Source: Anseranas semipalmata (Eukaryota > Chordata > Aves > Anseriformes > Anseranatidae). From it: a stretch of DNA of 64,000 nucleotides. Under the pieces are notes generated by a model. That model searched no databases. It saw nothing but the letters and a program-made list of their open reading frames with translations, and had not been told where the DNA came from. Shown here piece by piece: positions 1-13,100 of the stretch. Each line of letters opens with the position of its first letter. The stretch's first letter is position 1. The position numbers and the translations under genes were made by a program. The stretch is taken from contig VXAA01003386.1 of NCBI GenBank assembly GCA_013399115.1, forward strand, positions 749,889-813,888. Reading direction: 5' to 3'.

Positions 1-903
1 AACGCACTCCTGGGTGTTCCAGCAGGTACCACTCTTTTCTCAAGTGTGTTGTTATTTTTAAATAAGCAGCTGGTTGCACAAACTCCTGCACTACTTGTGT
101 GGTGTTTCACCATGTAACCCCCACGATGGCTTTGTTTATTGAACTAGCAAAGAAAAAAAGCCTCTCTTGAGGTGGAGTTCATAAGGAATTGCAGCAAAAG
201 TGTTTATTAGAAGCTGCAGTCGTCACTGTGAGGTCAGCTCAGCTGGGTAACTTGACCTGAGGCTGTCAGTGCATAAGGTCAACAGAAGATGCAGAAATGC
301 CATATGTTAAGAGTGTGGAAGAAAATCGGACAGTTAGAAATGTTAGATGGGTTAAAAGCTAGTAACACAGGAAGATCTGTTGGGCTTTGAAATTCACTTT
401 GGGGTTACAAAGTTCATATCTTTCATTTCTGTGTTGCTTCCTGTGCTGGGAAGAGCATACCCATAGCATGTGATTCTGTGACAGTATGCTTGGTGCTGTC
501 TTGTTTATCTTTTTCTTCTAGATTTGCAAGGTTAATTTCCCGGAGCTTGAGTGTGCTTTTGTGTGAACACCAGGAAAGTGTTCTTGGGCTGCAGACTAGA
601 ACCATCTTTCTGCTTTAGAAGCTGCTCAGACCTGCTTCCAAAATGTGCTACGTGGTGGCAGAATAGCTTTGTTCAACTGCTGCAGGACTGCCTCAGAAAT
701 GGTTCCCACTACAGAAGCCTGCATGCAAAATAATTCTTATTAAGGAATATAAGGCCAATGTATTTTGATTTGTGCTAGTGTTTCTTGAGGGTGGGGATCT
801 CAGAAACTTTAGGTTTTCCGTTGCTTTTAATATGACCTCCATCTGACAGCATGTCAGATACTCTTAGAGATCTCTGCTTACTCTTTGCAACTTTTCTCTT
901 TAG
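1..903 (+). other. NKAIN4: NKAIN4 intron (3' part)
   Basis: Intronic sequence leading to the exon at 904. No exon-like ORF, repeat family or RNA gene was recognised in it. Confidence 0.8.
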
Positions 904-1101
904 GACAGTGAACTCCTGACATTTAACATCTCCCGGCACCAGTCATGGTGGAGTGAAAATGGTCCTGGCTGTGTAAGGAAGGAGGCTTCAATGTCTGGCA
1001 TCAAAGGACTGGATAGCCATTCCTACATCTCCGTGATAGGCTGTGCCCTGGAGTATCGGTACATCGAGGTCATGCACAGTTCCTTCCAGATCCTGATCGC
1101 G
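904..1101 (+). CDS. NKAIN4: NKAIN4 exon with large extracellular loop
   Basis: 66 codons in phase 0, between a pyrimidine-rich acceptor (cttttctctttag) and a strong donor (g|gtgagt). It encodes [16 protein letters not shown] and continues to SFQILIA, where the last transmembrane helix begins. NIS is an N-glycosylation sequon in the predicted extracellular loop. A paired WW followed by GPGC is typical of the family. Confidence 0.95.
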
Positions 1102-4100
1102 GTGAGTACATCGCTGAGACTGCCACGGGGTAGCGGCTGTTGAGGAGAGGCTGTTGTTTTCCAGGCACAGAGGCTGGCCTATGCTTTCCACTCCATTTTG
1201 TGTAATCGGATTGCAAAAGCCTCTGTAAATGGTTTTTTGTTTGTTTGCTTTTTCTCCCGTTCTTGCTTATGAATAATATTGCTAGAAAGAACTGGAAATG
1301 AATACCAGCAACCTAACACATGAAGTAATGCATCACATACAACCATGCAATAACAAATCATCCTGTATCCCTGCTGGGTGAGGAAATTCATGTTTTGGTA
1401 TGGACAGAGACCATCCTGAAGAAGGATTTCATCTTTCTATGTGACTTAATGATGGGTGGGGAGGCACATACGTGCACATCCATTGTGAAGAAACAAAAGG
1501 GAGAAAATCCTTATCTCCAGAAAATGAAAAACTTTAAGGAAGCAGAAAGCATGTTTTATTTCTGCTGACACCCACTAAATGTTTCCATCAACTCTTTCCT
1601 TGTTGGAGTCTTCCACAGGCTTTTTAAAATACTCTATGGTAATTCAATGTCCTTAATGTTCACTGTTAATTAATTCTCATTTGTCTGTGAAATTAACTGA
1701 AGCAAAATGTCCATCGTCTCCCTTACTTCATCGGTGCTCTTGCATTTTGTAGCTGTATAGAATTAGCAGCCGGCACCTTTCTAGTCCGCTTTGGTTTGTC
1801 ACTTTGTGGTTAATGGCTTTCAGCTACAAACTTGCGTGGACTGGTGAAACATTCACATTTCAGCTTTCCGTTTTGGCTTGAAAAAGAAGGGTAACTTGCC
1901 TTGATTAAATATCGAAGGATTACAAATACAGAGAAATTCCAAGCTTCTGGAGTGCCAAGTACTTCTCTGTGCATTTTTGGTACAACTCTCCACTACCTGA
2001 TCCCGCATTTCCTATTAGCGGGGAGGATCCGTGTGACCCCGTGAACTGCATGGAGCAGGCAGGACTCGGGCTCTGTTCCAGCCATGTCACAAAAGCCAGG
2101 CAGGTCAAGAAGCTCCTGTTTCCTGAGCTGGGGGGCTCCCGGGCTTGTATGCTGCCTGGTAATATTTGGTGGGTTTTCTTTCAGGGAAAATGATCCAAAC
2201 TCACAAAAGTGTCTGTGAGTTGCTTCAGTGCACGTGTATGAGAAAGGAAAACCTATGTATCCAAAAGATTAGAGCCTGTTTTCTTCCATAAAGAGCTGTT
2301 AGCTGGAATGGGATTGACACTGATCTGGTGCTGTTCCTGAATTTGGGGAAACAATTGACAGACTTTGAAGTCAGAACGGGTGGACTTAAAGTGCAGAAAT
2401 GTGTCACTGTTAGCATCCTTCCTAAACGTCTGTGCTGGCACATGCACCTGTGCCCCAGGCTAGAGGTTCGGACAACAAATAGTCCTCAGTTGGATTGGGA
2501 TAGACCTTTGCTTTGTGGCATCGTATTAACTTAGGCAGCTGGCCCTGAGCTGAGTGTCACACTGATATACAGGAGTCTGTGTATCCGGGAGTGTTTTCTC
2601 CTTCACTTCTTCCCCGAGGCCCATGACAGTACTCTCTCTGCATCTGTAAAACACCGCAAGGGGCCAGATGGGGAGACAGAGGAGGGAACTATAAGATAAA
2701 ATATGATTTAGGTAAATATTTTCTCTAACCTTTTCCCTGAGAGTTAGCTTGCAGTGGGTTTTTGCATCTTAAACCCTGGAAATGAGGCTATAATACTTGT
2801 AGGCAAGAAGGCCATATGGGCTGAGCTGTGCAGAGTGAAGTAAATTTCTACTTGTCCTGTAATAAAAGTAGAATATTGAAGCCCCAGGCCTGTAGCTCCT
2901 GCCAGCTCTGAATTGCTCATATAATTTTGTCATGTAGTGGGAAAAATAGAGCTCTTCCCTTCTGCTTTGCTGAGGTAAGGCAGCAAGAAGGCCTCTTCGT
3001 ATTCTCACTCAGACCTTGCCTGAAAACAGCCAGCCAGTTCTCTCTCTTCTTAGTCTCTGAGGGTCAAACTCTTTGATCCCTGCTAGTATCTTTTTCTGCT
3101 CTCTTTATCTCATTTTAAGGCAGATTCTATTACAGGCTGCTGTCCTTCCCAGGGCGCTGGCAGAGGCTGGATCGATTGTACAAAAAACATGAGTAGGAAC
3201 TGAAGGCTCAGGGGATGCAGCAAGGGACATGACCTAGTTCCCTCCTTGTCTCCTATGTGCTGGAGACCTGAATAGTCAGCACCCTGTTAAGAAGGGGGAA
3301 GGACAGGCAAAATGGTCCTATTCTGTTGTTGTTTTTGCTCTGTTTAATGGTTTTTAGAAGTTGTTGGGTGGTTGTGTTTTCTTTTTTTTTTTAATTCCAG
3401 ATACAGCAGTGCGATATCCATGTTCCTTAATTATGCAGTACCCAGCTGAGGAGTTTTATGTTTTCTGGAGATACCAATTCCTCGAGACTCTTGGAACTAT
3501 AGTGCACTGGGTGGGGTACTTGGGGAAAGGCTGAGTTCATCTCACTGAATTTGATCCTGCATGCCAATGCAGAAGGATAGCAAACCTTAGCCCATATGGC
3601 AACCACAGTGCTGACTGTCATCTTGACTCCTGCTGGCTGTATTATTCCATTCTTGGGCGTACATTTGAAGCAGATACATAAGGTCTCTGTCTGCTGTTGT
3701 TCAGAGCTTGTCTGTACTCCTTGAAGGCAAAAACAGCTCCTTTAATCTGGATATGCTTGGGTATTTCAGTCACCACACATGATACAAGTAGCTGTAGGGC
3801 CCAGTATGAAAATCTTGCTCAATGCTTTAGCACAGAAGACATTGGTGGAAAAGCTTATTAGAACAAAACCTCTTAAAGTCTGTACTGGTATAGAAATGTC
3901 ACTGTAAAACTATCCTACCAACCCAATCTGGAAATGCAACAGCAACCAATTTGTCAAAAAATCTGCTTTGTTTTTATCTTACCAAGGATTCATCTTGCAT
4001 CTCCCCAGCTTGCCAGCCAGCAGGGAGAGGAGCGATTTCTGGTTTTGAAATACCTGGCATAGCTCTGGGCTATCCATATGGTAGTTCTGGGAGTGGGGAG

Positions 4101-7100
4101 GGCTAGGCTTTTCCTGAGGCTCCACTGAATGGGATGGAAATTGGAAATGTCTTCCCAACTGAGAGAACTCACTGCCTGCCTGTCTGCTGTTTTCACTCCG
4201 ACTGACAGGTTGGAAGGTTCCCAGGAAGGCGGCAATGCAGGCTTTGACAGCAGATGTTATGTGAGAAGCAAGGCGCAAGAGATGCTTTGTTGTTGGCAGA
4301 AGCTAGATTTTCAGTGGTTGTAATTGCATCCGAGGAGTTAAGAAGGTCAGGGAATCAAAGGATTTCGCTTCATTTTGACTATCTGGTCACAATAGCTTTT
4401 TCACAGGCTGGCTTTTGCTTTCTCATAGCTTGGAAATTGGTCAGAGATCTCTTTATTTCCCCCCCTCTTGCACAGAGAGCATACATGCTTCATTAGCTTT
4501 GATTAGAAGTGAAACCTGGAGTGCATCTGCCCTGGAGAAGGAGACTGCACATATTCTCTGTGGTGGAAAACAGCAATGGCAAGTTTCTCTTTTCTCTGCA
4601 GAGAAGAGTTGAAGAGCCCAGAATCTTCACTAGAACAGATGTAGACCAAAGCTAAGATTTTTATACAAGCAACAGTAACACCTCCTAAAACTTGCCTTCC
4701 CATCCTTCATGTATTTTGTACACTTGCAGCCAGCTGGTCCCTCCAATTAGATCTTCCTCTAATTCAGTCTGTGTGGCTCTAGTGCTTTAATTCAATGCCG
4801 CTCTTCTGTGAACACTCTTCAACTCACTATCAAAAAGTTAACTTCAGATGACTGAGGAACTGATTTGTTTTCCTCGTTCTTTTGGGCACACTCATCTCCT
4901 GCCTTCCCTGCTCTGGTGATTTGCCTGCAGAATGTCTGGGACATCCCAGCTCCATCCTCTCTTGTTCGGCAGCGTGTGCATTCCCAGGCAGCCTGACAGG
5001 CTGACTGAACACACCTGCCTGCAACATGTGTTCCTAATAAAACGCCTAATCGGATACTCCTGCAGCCTGGAGGAAGCTGGTACTGAACATGCAGAACAAG
5101 TGGAGAAACAGCAGCTGAGGCTAAAGCCTGAGACCATTCTTTGGGGAATTGGAGCAATAGCTTAGTGTCATTTTACATCACTGACTTCTTCCCTCCTCTT
5201 CCACCTCTCCTACATAATTCACAAAGATCTGAGAGTTACTGCTATTTCTCTGGGATAGTAGAGCTTAAAGCCCTCTTTCTTATAGAATCAGAAATAAAGA
5301 TGGTGTTTTGAGCAAGAGTGAAATTACTTCCAAATTCTTGGCCTCTGGGAAGCTTTCTGTTCTGTGTTAATTACTGCTAACCTTGGTGATGTCTGGGGGC
5401 TTGATGTATCTTCATCAAGAAAGCAGTCAGAAGGGAACCACGGGTGTCTCTTGGAGTCTGCTCACTCCATGTTCTGGCAGACTCTTCCAGTGAAAATGAC
5501 TGGAGAATAGGAATGGCATTTCTCTGTAACAGCTTCATTCACAATTCATGCAGGAGGAAAGATGCAGGGAGTTCCAGGAGTTCATGTTATCCCTGAGGTG
5601 ATATGTTTAGAGTTTAGGTCAGCCACTATGAAAATGCAGCTCATGTTTATGTTGTAGGTCTCTTTCCTCCTTTGCCACTGAAACTCTCCTGTTCTGGGCA
5701 GGCTGCAAGACTTGCAGAACTTATTTGAATAAAAAGAAAATGCTTCATTGAATAAGCAATTTATTATTGATGAAACTCTTGTCAAGGAGGAATGGGTTAT
5801 AAGGTAAATGCAAAGAAAAATGTAAGCATCAGTCAGGTCATTTTGAAACCTTTGTCAGGAGATGGAAACAAAACTCTCCACTCCAATGGAGCTGGAATTA
5901 GGAGTTCCCTGACACAGATATCAGGAATGGCAAGCTTGAAATAAGGCTTGTGTGTATATGTTGCAGCATATAATAATAGCAGATGGATCCATGCCATTTT
6001 GTATGGCTATTAATGCAAAGTTCCTACTCTGAAGCATGATGGAAAATCTGTGCAAAGAGAAAACCTTCCTAGAGTTCCCTTGGAATCAGAGCATACATTC
6101 AAGATGCATCTTTCCTGCTTGGATATTTGTGTGTCTGCAAACTCCATTGTGAAATACAAAAGGCTGGATCTTCAAACTCAAAAAATGCCTGAGCAATTGC
6201 AAAGGCTGTGTGCAACCACCCTCCTAAGGTGATCCTACGGCGACAGCAAATTTCCATCCGAGACGTGCAGGCAGCTGGTCGGACACCTCGCTGAAGGCCG
6301 TGACGGCCCCGAGCCGCAGCGCCCTGCTTCGCCCCGAGCACCCGCAAGTGGCCGGGGCCGCTTCAGCACCACGGGCAGCGCCGCGCGGGGGCGGGAAAGC
6401 AGCGCGCGGCTCTGCTGGGGCGGGGCGGGAGGAGACAACAGTGGGTTCCGTTGGGTTGGGTTGGGTTCGGTTGGGCTGTCTGCTGCGAGGAAGCAATGGT
6501 TCTACTCAGAGGCAATTCCAAAAGTCGGCAGGTAAAATTAACTGGCTGTTGCACGTGGCCTCGCAGCCTCCATCACGCCCGGAAGGGCTTTCTTCTGAGC
6601 GAAGTACTCCGTAGCTTGTAGAAAGTTTGTGGGAGCAGCGCTGGTTTTGAAAATGCATGCCAGGGGACAGAGCGAGTCACAGAGCTAGGTCTCCTCCGCT
6701 GAGGTACTGGGGTGTGTTTCCATATGGCCCACCCAGAGCAAATGAGAGAGCTGGTTTGTCTCTCACACGATTATAGGAGATGTAAAGGAAATACCAGGTT
6801 TGGTGGTGCTACAAAAATATTCCATTCCCTTCCAACAAGGTCTTTTTTTTTCGTCTGGGAGAGCTAGAGAAATCAAGAATGCCTTATAACTCCCCAGTAG
6901 AAATCTCATTATTGTGCCTTTTGTTTTCTGGTGTGATGTATTTTTCTGTCATATTAAAAATGAATGGACTCTACTTTTCAAGCTTCACCATGCATCATTC
7001 TGTCTTCCCTCAGAGTGAGTCACTGTGTGTTACATTCTAACTCTTGTTCAAGAAAATTGAGTTCACAGTGGAAAACAATTATGTCTCACAATAACTTTGC

Positions 7101-10100
7101 TAATACAGTTACTGTCAACCAAGATCTCGCTAAGTGGGGTGTTATGTAAAGATGTAAAATGAAGGATGGAGAGGATATTTGATTATCAGGAAGAAGGCAG
7201 AGCAAAATAAAACCTTGCTGAATCTAGAATGCTTAATTCCCATAGTACCAAAAGCTTGTTTCTCTATTCAGGCTGGGTAACAACTTGCTACTGGAATTGA
7301 ACAAGGCAGTTCTGATATTTTAGAGCTTCTACAAACTATCAACTAAGCACAGAACCACCGGGCTACTGTGAATTGCTTTTTTAATGTTCACTCTAGTTTT
7401 CTGCTCTAAGCACTGCTCCGAGCAATGGGTTGACATGAGGGCCATGCCATGCCAGGGCGGCTGTTAAGTGAGAGGCACCCTGTTGTTTTACTGTTCCTTC
7501 CCTGCTTCTATCTGGTTCCCAGGAGGTGGCACTTTCCTGCTAGCCTATGCAATTTGTGAATTAAGACCATCACTGTTGACCTGTTTGGTTTTCACCATGC
7601 TCCAGCCCATTTACTTTGCAGGCCCAATGCTTGATTACTCCATGCAGCAGTTTACTCTCCAAAGATAGAAAGACCCTTAGAAAATGTGGACCTAGAGTAA
7701 GACTGGGATTCCTTCCAGTGAATTTCTGATCTCCAAGCCCAAGTTACAAAATATCTCAGTGGCTCTGAACGTTGCTGCCAGTACACCGCTGTTTTTATGG
7801 TCAACTAAGTTTCTATCTCATCTGCATAAAAACTACTTGCATCTTGTTGGTAGCTCCTACACCAACGTAATTTCTCTTCCCTTGCATTCCCCTTATCACA
7901 GGAATACAGAGCTGATGAGTTCTTGTCCCTGGACCTCTGTTAATAAAACCTATCCCTGTATCCCTGTGTGTCTGTCCTGTATGTAGGGGTCTGTCTAAAA
8001 TGTTAAATCAGGCACTCTCCTGCATCCCCATCACTTCTTGCAGAGAGTAAACTTAGCACAGTAGTTCTAATATCAACAAAGCCAGCCCATGTTCTTGCAA
8101 CCGTTCTAGCAACAGCAGGTTGCTACTCTGAAGGTGAGGATGGGTCTTGCAAGTTTTTAGTTTTGAGCTTTGAGTATGCTCCCAGCAGTGTCTTCCTCTA
8201 AGCCTGCACTCCCTGCCTCAGAGCAAATATGACTTGGCTCCACCATTACAGTAGTGCTGCCAAGTGGAGAATAAATATTGGCTGCTAATGTCATGCCAAG
8301 TGGGTTTTGACCAGCCGTGCAAGATTGATGCTGAAATGATTTATTCTCTCTATTTTCCAGCTGGTGGGCTTTGTCTACGCCTGTTACGTTGTTAGTGTTT
8401 TTACAGAAGAAGAAGACAGCTGTAAGTATTTATCAACAGATCCCTTGGCAAAGGGTTTATGAAATTTTCTTTCTCTCTCAGACGTTCATCTATCAAGAAC
8501 GAGTTGCTATCAGACTACTTTCCATCTCTCCGTCTATGTGATATGGTACTACCTACCTTTCAAGGATCCGCTGTTCTTACTGTGTGGTTTTTTTCCCCAT
8601 GTCACTAAGGGTTAGCTGCTGTAATCTGGCTACTCTTTCAACACAAAGGAGCTTGGTGTTAGCTACTCACTCAGGCAGGGCTTCAGAGAAACTGGGCAGC
8701 TTCTTCTGTTCTCAAGCTTCTATAGCTGAAGAGTAATGCCACTGAAATGTAAGCAGGAGACCCTACAGCAAATAATACAGCCTGGTACTCAGCTGGGCCA
8801 CCTGCTGAGTATCATGTGCCACAAGCTGAGGATAAGGCACAGCATAAGATTTCTTGCCAAGAACCAAGCTGACCACTTAATTTAAAAGCAGAGGAAGCGC
8901 TATATCTGAATTACAGGAAGGATGGCGGAGCTGACTCTCGTGTTTGGTAGACAAATCTCTCAAGTGTCATGCATTCACTGTGACGTGTCAGAAAAGAGCA
9001 AAGATTCAGAGAAATCACATGGATGGTTGGGTCTGTGGGATCTATCCAGATACCTACAGCCTGGTCCTGGATTACTGCCCTTCTAAAACTCCCCTTGAGA
9101 CCAATGCTTTTGCAAACAAAAGAACGGATGCATAGGGTTCAAATAATTGTGAATTCTGCTTTCTTTGGCATTGTGTTCCCATTCTGTTTTTGAATTCTCA
9201 GAACGTTTAAATTGGAATATTCTTACTGAAATCAGTGGGTCTAGGCCAGTTTACTCCAGGTAAGGACCTGATTCAAAGGCTTCATATCCAAATATCACTT
9301 CCTTAAGATTTTTGTCAGGTTTGTGCAAGTAGCTTTTTGTTTTAAAGAGCAGCTGGCATGGATGTTAGCTGAAAAATAACAGCTATGAACTGAACATTTG
9401 AAAGTATGTGAAGAATGTTGATTTCATACGAGTGAGATGAGATGCATTGCTTATCTGACTTATCCTCGTGTTTTTCTGTTGTTTCCTGTGTGGCTGAACT
9501 GATTCTACTGGCTTTAGTGATCATTCGTTCAGAGCTTGGCATTGCACATAGTGAAGGTGCTATATTATCAGTAATTTTTTAAAAATTACCCTATAGCTCT
9601 CCTGTAGGCTAAATAGCTTGAACTCTGAGCCTCTTTTGAATATTGTAAAGTAATAACTTGACAGAGCTCATTTTTATGGTAGGGATCTGTTAGGAGAGAC
9701 AATCACATGGAAGGAAGCATTATCTAGAAATGCAGAGCTGTTAATTCCAGGAATTTTTTTTTTTTTTTTTTCTCCCCACTAACAAATTCCTTTTTCCTCC
9801 CAGTTTCCCAGCTTGGAGTTAAAATGCCAGCTTGAATAATTAACAATGACAAACCATCAATATTTCACACTCACAGTGGTAGATCCTTCCAGTGACCCGA
9901 ACAAATTTGAGCTGCGTTTTAATTTTCTCTTCCATTTGTGGTTTCTTTTAAATGTTCCTTTGATATGCAGCATGAAGTAATTATAAGTGCGGAGGCACAT
10001 TAATCAGGAAGCTCATGCTAATGTGATTTTCATGAGAAAACACAGCAGTAGGGATCTACTAACGCTGAACTGTGGGCAAGAACATTTTAGACGTGCTAAT

Positions 10101-13100
10101 GCACTGAGATGTATTGGTGATAGCAACAGTGAACCATAGTTAAGATTTTCTTTTTAAGTGACTTGGATTTTGGGTGCTTCCACAGTTGAGTGCTCAGATG
10201 AGATGACTCGTTTGTTCAAGGTAATAGACAGTTACTGTAAATTGCATGTCGTTAAGGTTTCCTAATTTAGACATTGCACAACTGAGGTAATATAGTTAGC
10301 ATCTGTTTTTTAAAACTGCCAACTGTTTCAATTTTAAAATACTCAATTTTTTTTAAGTGGCTAAGTAAAGTTCAAGTCTCACTGGAACGACTGGGAATTA
10401 TCCCCCCAATTTACTTAGAAGCTCTATGGATTTTACCCACTAACTCACAGTTGTTCTAGAATCACAGTATCAGCATGAGGCTATCCATCAGGATGGAATT
10501 TGTGAGGATATGTTGTCCTTGGGTTTCTAAATATATTTTTAGAGGGTTTCTTTTCTTTCACTTCCTGTATGTTTAGTAAATGTTTTTTCTATTGTTTGTT
10601 CCTAAAAAAAAAAAAAAAAAGGAAAAAAAAAAGAAACTCTTTAGCTAAAATCTACAATAATAGTGCCACCTTCAGGAAAGGAAAATGAACAGGCATTTAT
10701 ATAGTTAATAACGTTCCAGTTATATTTAAATGGCATTTGAATGGGATAGCTTTCACACTTCCAAATAAGATGCTCTAACTTGGCACCAAAAGGTGGCCTA
10801 AGCTGGATATGTGTTAAAGGTTTTTGCAAGGCTGACTAGGTTAGTCACAAATTGCACCACATCATGCCCCTGCTGACCCAGCTTTGGTGGCCAGCTCAGT
10901 AACACAGGCTTGGCCTAATTTCAGGGGAACTAAGAGAGACTTGGAAAATTCTTCCACGGTTACTAAGGGAATCGTCACTTAAAACATTCCTTGTTTAGCT
11001 ACATTGCCCTTTTGTGAATAGTGGAGAAGGGAAGCATTGTTCCTATTTGTATACAATTAAAAGAAATTGAGTTGGCAGAGGGGACCTGGAAAACATCAGA
11101 GCTGAAGATAATGGGGTATTTGCAGTTCTCCAAAGCTGCTGTTGTCTGCCTTGCAGGAAAGACAAGTGGGGCAAGAAAATTCCCACTTCACTATATAACC
11201 TTCATGGGGACTGCTGCACTGCCAAATTCTCTGCTGGCATTTACTCACGAGCCGTTCCCCGGCTTCCTTCTTTCAGCACACGGCTGAATGGCTGAGGCTT
11301 TGTCAGCTCAGTTCTCACGTGAAGTCACAGCGTGGTGGCAATACCCGAGCAGGCTGAGGGAGGTCCTCCTGTTTTTCTGGAGTCTTGTTTTGGTTTGGTT
11401 CTTTTGTTAGCTCTGTGCTTTAAGTCTTGTGCTAGCTGAATCTCCTCCTTGGCATGCTTGCCCATCCTAGGAGATCCGGGAAAAGAGGTCTGTACAGGCA
11501 GAACTTTCCACCTGGCAATCCATACCTGAAAAATCATTTTTCTGTTCTCTCACTGATTTTTGTGTTATGCCATGACATGCACCAACTTTTCCTTTCAATT
11601 CCTTTCAACTTTCTGGCCATGTTTGTTTATTTATTTGAGTTTTGATTTTTTTTTCAGTTGATTTCATTGGTGGATTTGATCCATTTCCTCTCTACCATGT
11701 CAATGAAAAACCCACCAACCTTTTGTTCAAGCAGACGTACCTGTAAGTATCGTCTCCTATGCTAAGAGGCTGCGTATGCCTCTGAGTTTGATGGCTCAAG
11801 GGTGCCATGGGTTTGGGTTTTATCCTCTTTGCAGGTTGATTTCTCCAGCAGGTCTTTTCAGGCATGGATGGAATGAGCAAGTTGCAGAACACCAGCAGGG
11901 GTGAAAATGCCTCTGTTCAGCCCCTGGTTGCCAGGGTGAAGCTGGTGCTGCCATACTTGGCTTATGGCAGTGCGGTTTGATCAGAAGCACTTGGCCCAGC
12001 TGTAGGATGTTACTGTAAACTACTGGATGCCTCCTCCTTGAAGAAAGCAAAGAGAGGCTTTTCAGCAATGAATGCTGCTCGAGCAGGTACAGGTAGGAGC
12101 TGTGAGGAAGGGTCAGCCTTGGTGAATGTTGAGAATAAGCCATAGGGATAGCAGAATATTATTCTCAATCCTAAAGTTAAATTACGGTATGTCAGGCTGA
12201 GTCTCAATGACAGATCTCTACTGCGGTAAAATACATGCAACTCGTAGTTATTTAGCCATATCTTAGCTCTGTGGGCAGTCACAACTGAATTTAGACCCAA
12301 GCATCCATGCAGTTTTGATCACTGGCCATGTCTTATAATGGCACCGTGAACTTTGACTCTCTTGTATACAGTGTCTCTCTGTATCTGCTTGTGCTTCTAG
12401 AGAGCCTGTACGGTACGCAGCTAACACACCAGCAAGTCTAAATGAGTGTTAGATAGTTTGTATGCAGGACAGCACGTGTTTGCTCTTAAGGTTTCATTTT
12501 TGTTGGAATTCTGTTGCCTACAAGAACACTAGCTTTTATGCATGTGGCATCCCAAGAGTTCAGCTGAGAAGGGGGACCAGGAAGGGGGGTCATCCTCAGC
12601 AGCTCCTCTCATGGCAGTGTAATAGAGAGGCATTATTGAGTTCCAGCTCCTGCCCTCAGCTAATCCCCATCCACTGCTGAAGGCACAGGAGTACGCTTTC
12701 ACACAGTCCACTTTAAAGCTGGTTCTTACTGAGATTCTCAAACAAAGGCCAGTATTATCTGTTTGAAGCAGCAAGAAGATTGAATTTTTGGTCCTTCTTG
12801 CATCAAGCTGCAAGGCAGCAGTTCGATGTGCAGAAATTTTTAAAAGCAGCTGCTAAGGGAGGTTGTTTTTGGGAATAATATTACCAGACAGCTCTGCCAA
12901 AAAGAAAGATGTGAGGATGGGGGAGAAAAGTGGGGTTGAGAGAAGAAAAACTACCCCCAAATAAATGTGTAGATGTGGCCCTGTAATGTAGTATGGACTT
13001 ACTTACTGCACACCTTGTCACTGCAGAACACAGCACAAGACCTGGAGAATAAGTCATTTCTGCAAAGCAGTTAAATTTCCTGTAACTTTGGGGGTGCAAT

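Larger units (their letters stand above)
1102..8360 (+). other. NKAIN4: NKAIN4 intron, 7.3 kb
   Basis: Intron between the loop exon and the last-helix exon. It holds the CpG island at about 6230-6620, listed separately. Otherwise it has only short chance ORFs; no repeat family was recognised. Confidence 0.85.
8422..11657 (+). other. NKAIN4: NKAIN4 intron, 3.2 kb
   Basis: Intron containing an 18-base T run (9754-9771), two A runs (10604-10620 and 10623-10632) and a candidate regulatory cluster near 9930-10045. No other gene was seen. Confidence 0.85.

Noticed and set aside
10450..10505. Possible CR1 end (tagaatcacagtatcagc)
   Set aside because: Only the first ten bases resemble the CR1 terminus; the following conserved gggttggaaggg block is missing.
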